Origin: Membranipora membranacea
Lineage: Eukaryota > Bryozoa > Gymnolaemata > Cheilostomatida > Membraniporidae
Assembly: GCA_914767715.1 (NCBI GenBank)
Contig: OU612067.1
Coordinates: forward strand, 10,356,001-10,416,000
Reading direction: 5' to 3'
DNA: 60,000 nt
The notes under the pieces are model-generated. The model made no database searches. It saw only the letters and a list, made by a program, of their open reading frames with translations, and was not told the origin of the DNA. A program made the position numbers and the translations under genes. The first letter of the stretch is position 1, and every line of letters begins with the position of its first letter. Below, one piece after another: positions 59,019-60,000 of the stretch.

Positions 59019-59360
59019 ACCCTATAGGAGTTTAATTTAGCTAGAGTTTAATTTCGGACCTGGTACTAAATTTCACTAGTACTAAATTTCGCTAGTAGGC
59101 TTACTAGTGAAAATTTAAAAAAAATGTCCTAGTTGGGATACGAACTCAGGGCATAAATCTCCATCTGATTGCAAGTCAGACACTTAGACCACTACACCAC
59201 GCTAGCTTGCATGCTTAAATAAGGTGTATTCCTGTATAATTCTACATTGTTTATGAAACTATGGTGGGTGAGTTTAATTTAAGTTACACTAAATTTTGCA
59301 ACCTAGGCAACAACCAGAAAGCGAATCCTAAATGCCGCTAGAACTAAACTCCTATAGGGT
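59019..59360. mobile_element. 342-bp TIR element with tRNA-like core, different family
   Basis: Inverted ends ACCCTATAGGAGTTTA followed by (A/G)TT; interior has ACTAAATTTC motifs on both sides. No clear target duplication. Ends unrelated to those of the elements at 1159 and 57802. Confidence 0.7.
59117..59208 (-). repeat. tRNA-like core with A box, B box and T8 run
   Basis: Minus strand: A box GTGGTGTAGTGGTCTAAG, a perfect anticodon stem TCTGA/TCAGA around loop CTTGCAA (anticodon TGC, Ala), long variable region, B box GAGTTCGTATCCC, then T8. It is the most tRNA-like of the set. Confidence 0.6.
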
Positions 59361-59504
59361 GGGAGAAACGTATTGTCCATGCTGTGTGACTGTGGCCTTG
59401 ATAAAGACATGCCATGCAGTTCTATTGCAAATTATCGATGATGGATTGAAATGAAAGCCTATTGACTATGAACTATTGGTAGACTGAGGACCTACATACA
59501 GCAA

Positions 59505-59640
59505 TGTATAATATAGGGCGGTTGATATCAATGGAGTGGAAAAGTTTGATTCAGAGTAGAAAAGTTTGATGCAGAACAGAAAAGTTTGATGCAGAACAGA
59601 AAAGTTTGATGCAGAGAAGTTTGATTAAATTCAATGAAAT
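59505..59640 (-). repeat. tandem units in the right arm
   Basis: Five or six units of GCAGAACAGAAAAGTTTGAT, inverted relative to the left arm and fewer in number. Confidence 0.85.
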
Positions 59641-59787
59641 GTTTAATTCAATTCAGGCCTTTTTAAATTAAATTCACAGCAGATAAGTTTAGTTTTATCC
59701 GGCTTTCTGGGCCACAGTAGTTACTAATTGTCAACGCATACACATAATTAAGATCAGGACATCTTGTTAAAAAATTCAGCTGTAAAA

Positions 59788-60000
59788 TTAAAATACAGAG
59801 TTCAGGAATTTAATGCATAAGTTTCTAAAACAGTATTTTCTGAGGTCAATACAACATTTTAGCTGTCGGTACCTGCCTGAGGGCAGTTGCTCCAGTCCAA
59901 ATAGGGGGGTGCGGTCTGTAGCATACATGCGTAGGCATCTCTGTTTGAAGCATTGTTCATATATGGATGGAAAGTTACAGTGAGCCATGGAGCTTGCTAG
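59788..60000 (-). pseudogene. LINE 3' end, runs off right edge
   Basis: The frame is open from the window end to a stop at 59788. RCLRMYATDRTPLF, PSGRYRQLKCCIDLRKYCFR and LCIKFLNSVF align with the end of the LINE at 55212-56183 at moderate similarity, so it is a second copy or a sister family in the same orientation. Confidence 0.7.

Larger units (their letters stand above)
56907..59719. mobile_element. 2.8 kb inverted-repeat element with tandem-repeat arms
   Basis: Ends are inverted copies starting TAC(C/T)GTGGCCCAGAAAGC. Each arm continues through a shared unique part (CTTATCTGCTGTGAATTTAA) into tandem units of about 19 bp (AAACTTTTCTGCATC type), left arm to about 57215, right arm from about 59505. 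GTTACT lies immediately outside both ends (56901-56906 and 59720-59725), a 6-bp target duplication (7 if one A is counted). No transposase; the interior holds two smaller TIR elements. Confidence 0.8.

Overview
The window reads as nuclear DNA of an early-branching marine animal. A demosponge is my best guess, by inference only: AT-rich sequence, short introns with good GT/AG borders, secreted and membrane proteins built from CUB, sushi and fibronectin-II modules, several FLYWCH/MULE-type proteins, and dense, diverse transposable elements. Nothing looks bacterial (no operons, no Shine-Dalgarno sites).

Two host genes can be followed from start to stop codon with every exon phase agreeing, both on the minus strand. 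One (30672-35991, 9 exons, 616 aa) is a type I membrane receptor: signal peptide, fibronectin-II, CUB, sushi, CUB, Ser/Thr-rich stalk, one membrane span, Tyr-containing tail. The other (45904-50772, 10 exons, 558 aa) joins an N-terminal von Willebrand A domain to a C-terminal kinase-like domain that lacks the catalytic Asp and the DFG motif, so it is probably a pseudokinase. Upstream of the receptor lies a broken paralogue (38240-41112) whose CUB exon is split by a 1.86 kb non-coding LTR element. Weaker host candidates are single exons at 27964-28121 and 36402-36920, two exons at 53978-54254 and a 223-codon ORF at 13334-14002.

Most of the rest is mobile DNA. 0.2-0.7 kb: FLYWCH/MULE exons running off the left edge. 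1.2-1.5 kb: TA-flanked TIR element. 4.9-6.5 kb: minisatellite with a 413-bp higher-order repeat. 6.6-10.8 kb: decayed Ty3/gypsy element whose integrase is interrupted by a TTAA-flanked 618-bp inverted-repeat element. 11-11.3 kb: a 32-bp minisatellite. 12.7-14 kb: MULE exons and the unknown ORF. 14.4-21.1 kb: a 6.6 kb inverted-repeat structure whose arms are satellite-like arrays, enclosing a MULE pseudogene, LINE and PHD-finger remnants. 22.3-26.6 kb: a nearly complete, young gypsy element with 164-bp LTRs and a 5-bp target duplication. 28.5-30.1 kb: hAT-like element with an 8-bp target duplication. 43.5-44.9 and 55.2-60 kb: non-LTR reverse transcriptase remnants. 56.9-59.7 kb: a second inverted-repeat element with tandem-repeat arms and two smaller elements inside it.

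The recurring oddity is that TIR-bounded elements of several apparently unrelated families (1.2, 7.7, 57.8 and 59.0 kb, and in weaker form 28.5 kb) carry a tRNA-like core with recognisable A and B boxes, usually followed by a T-run, so they look like DNA transposons carrying pol III transcription units. Coordinates and splice sites were read by eye; no homology search was run.
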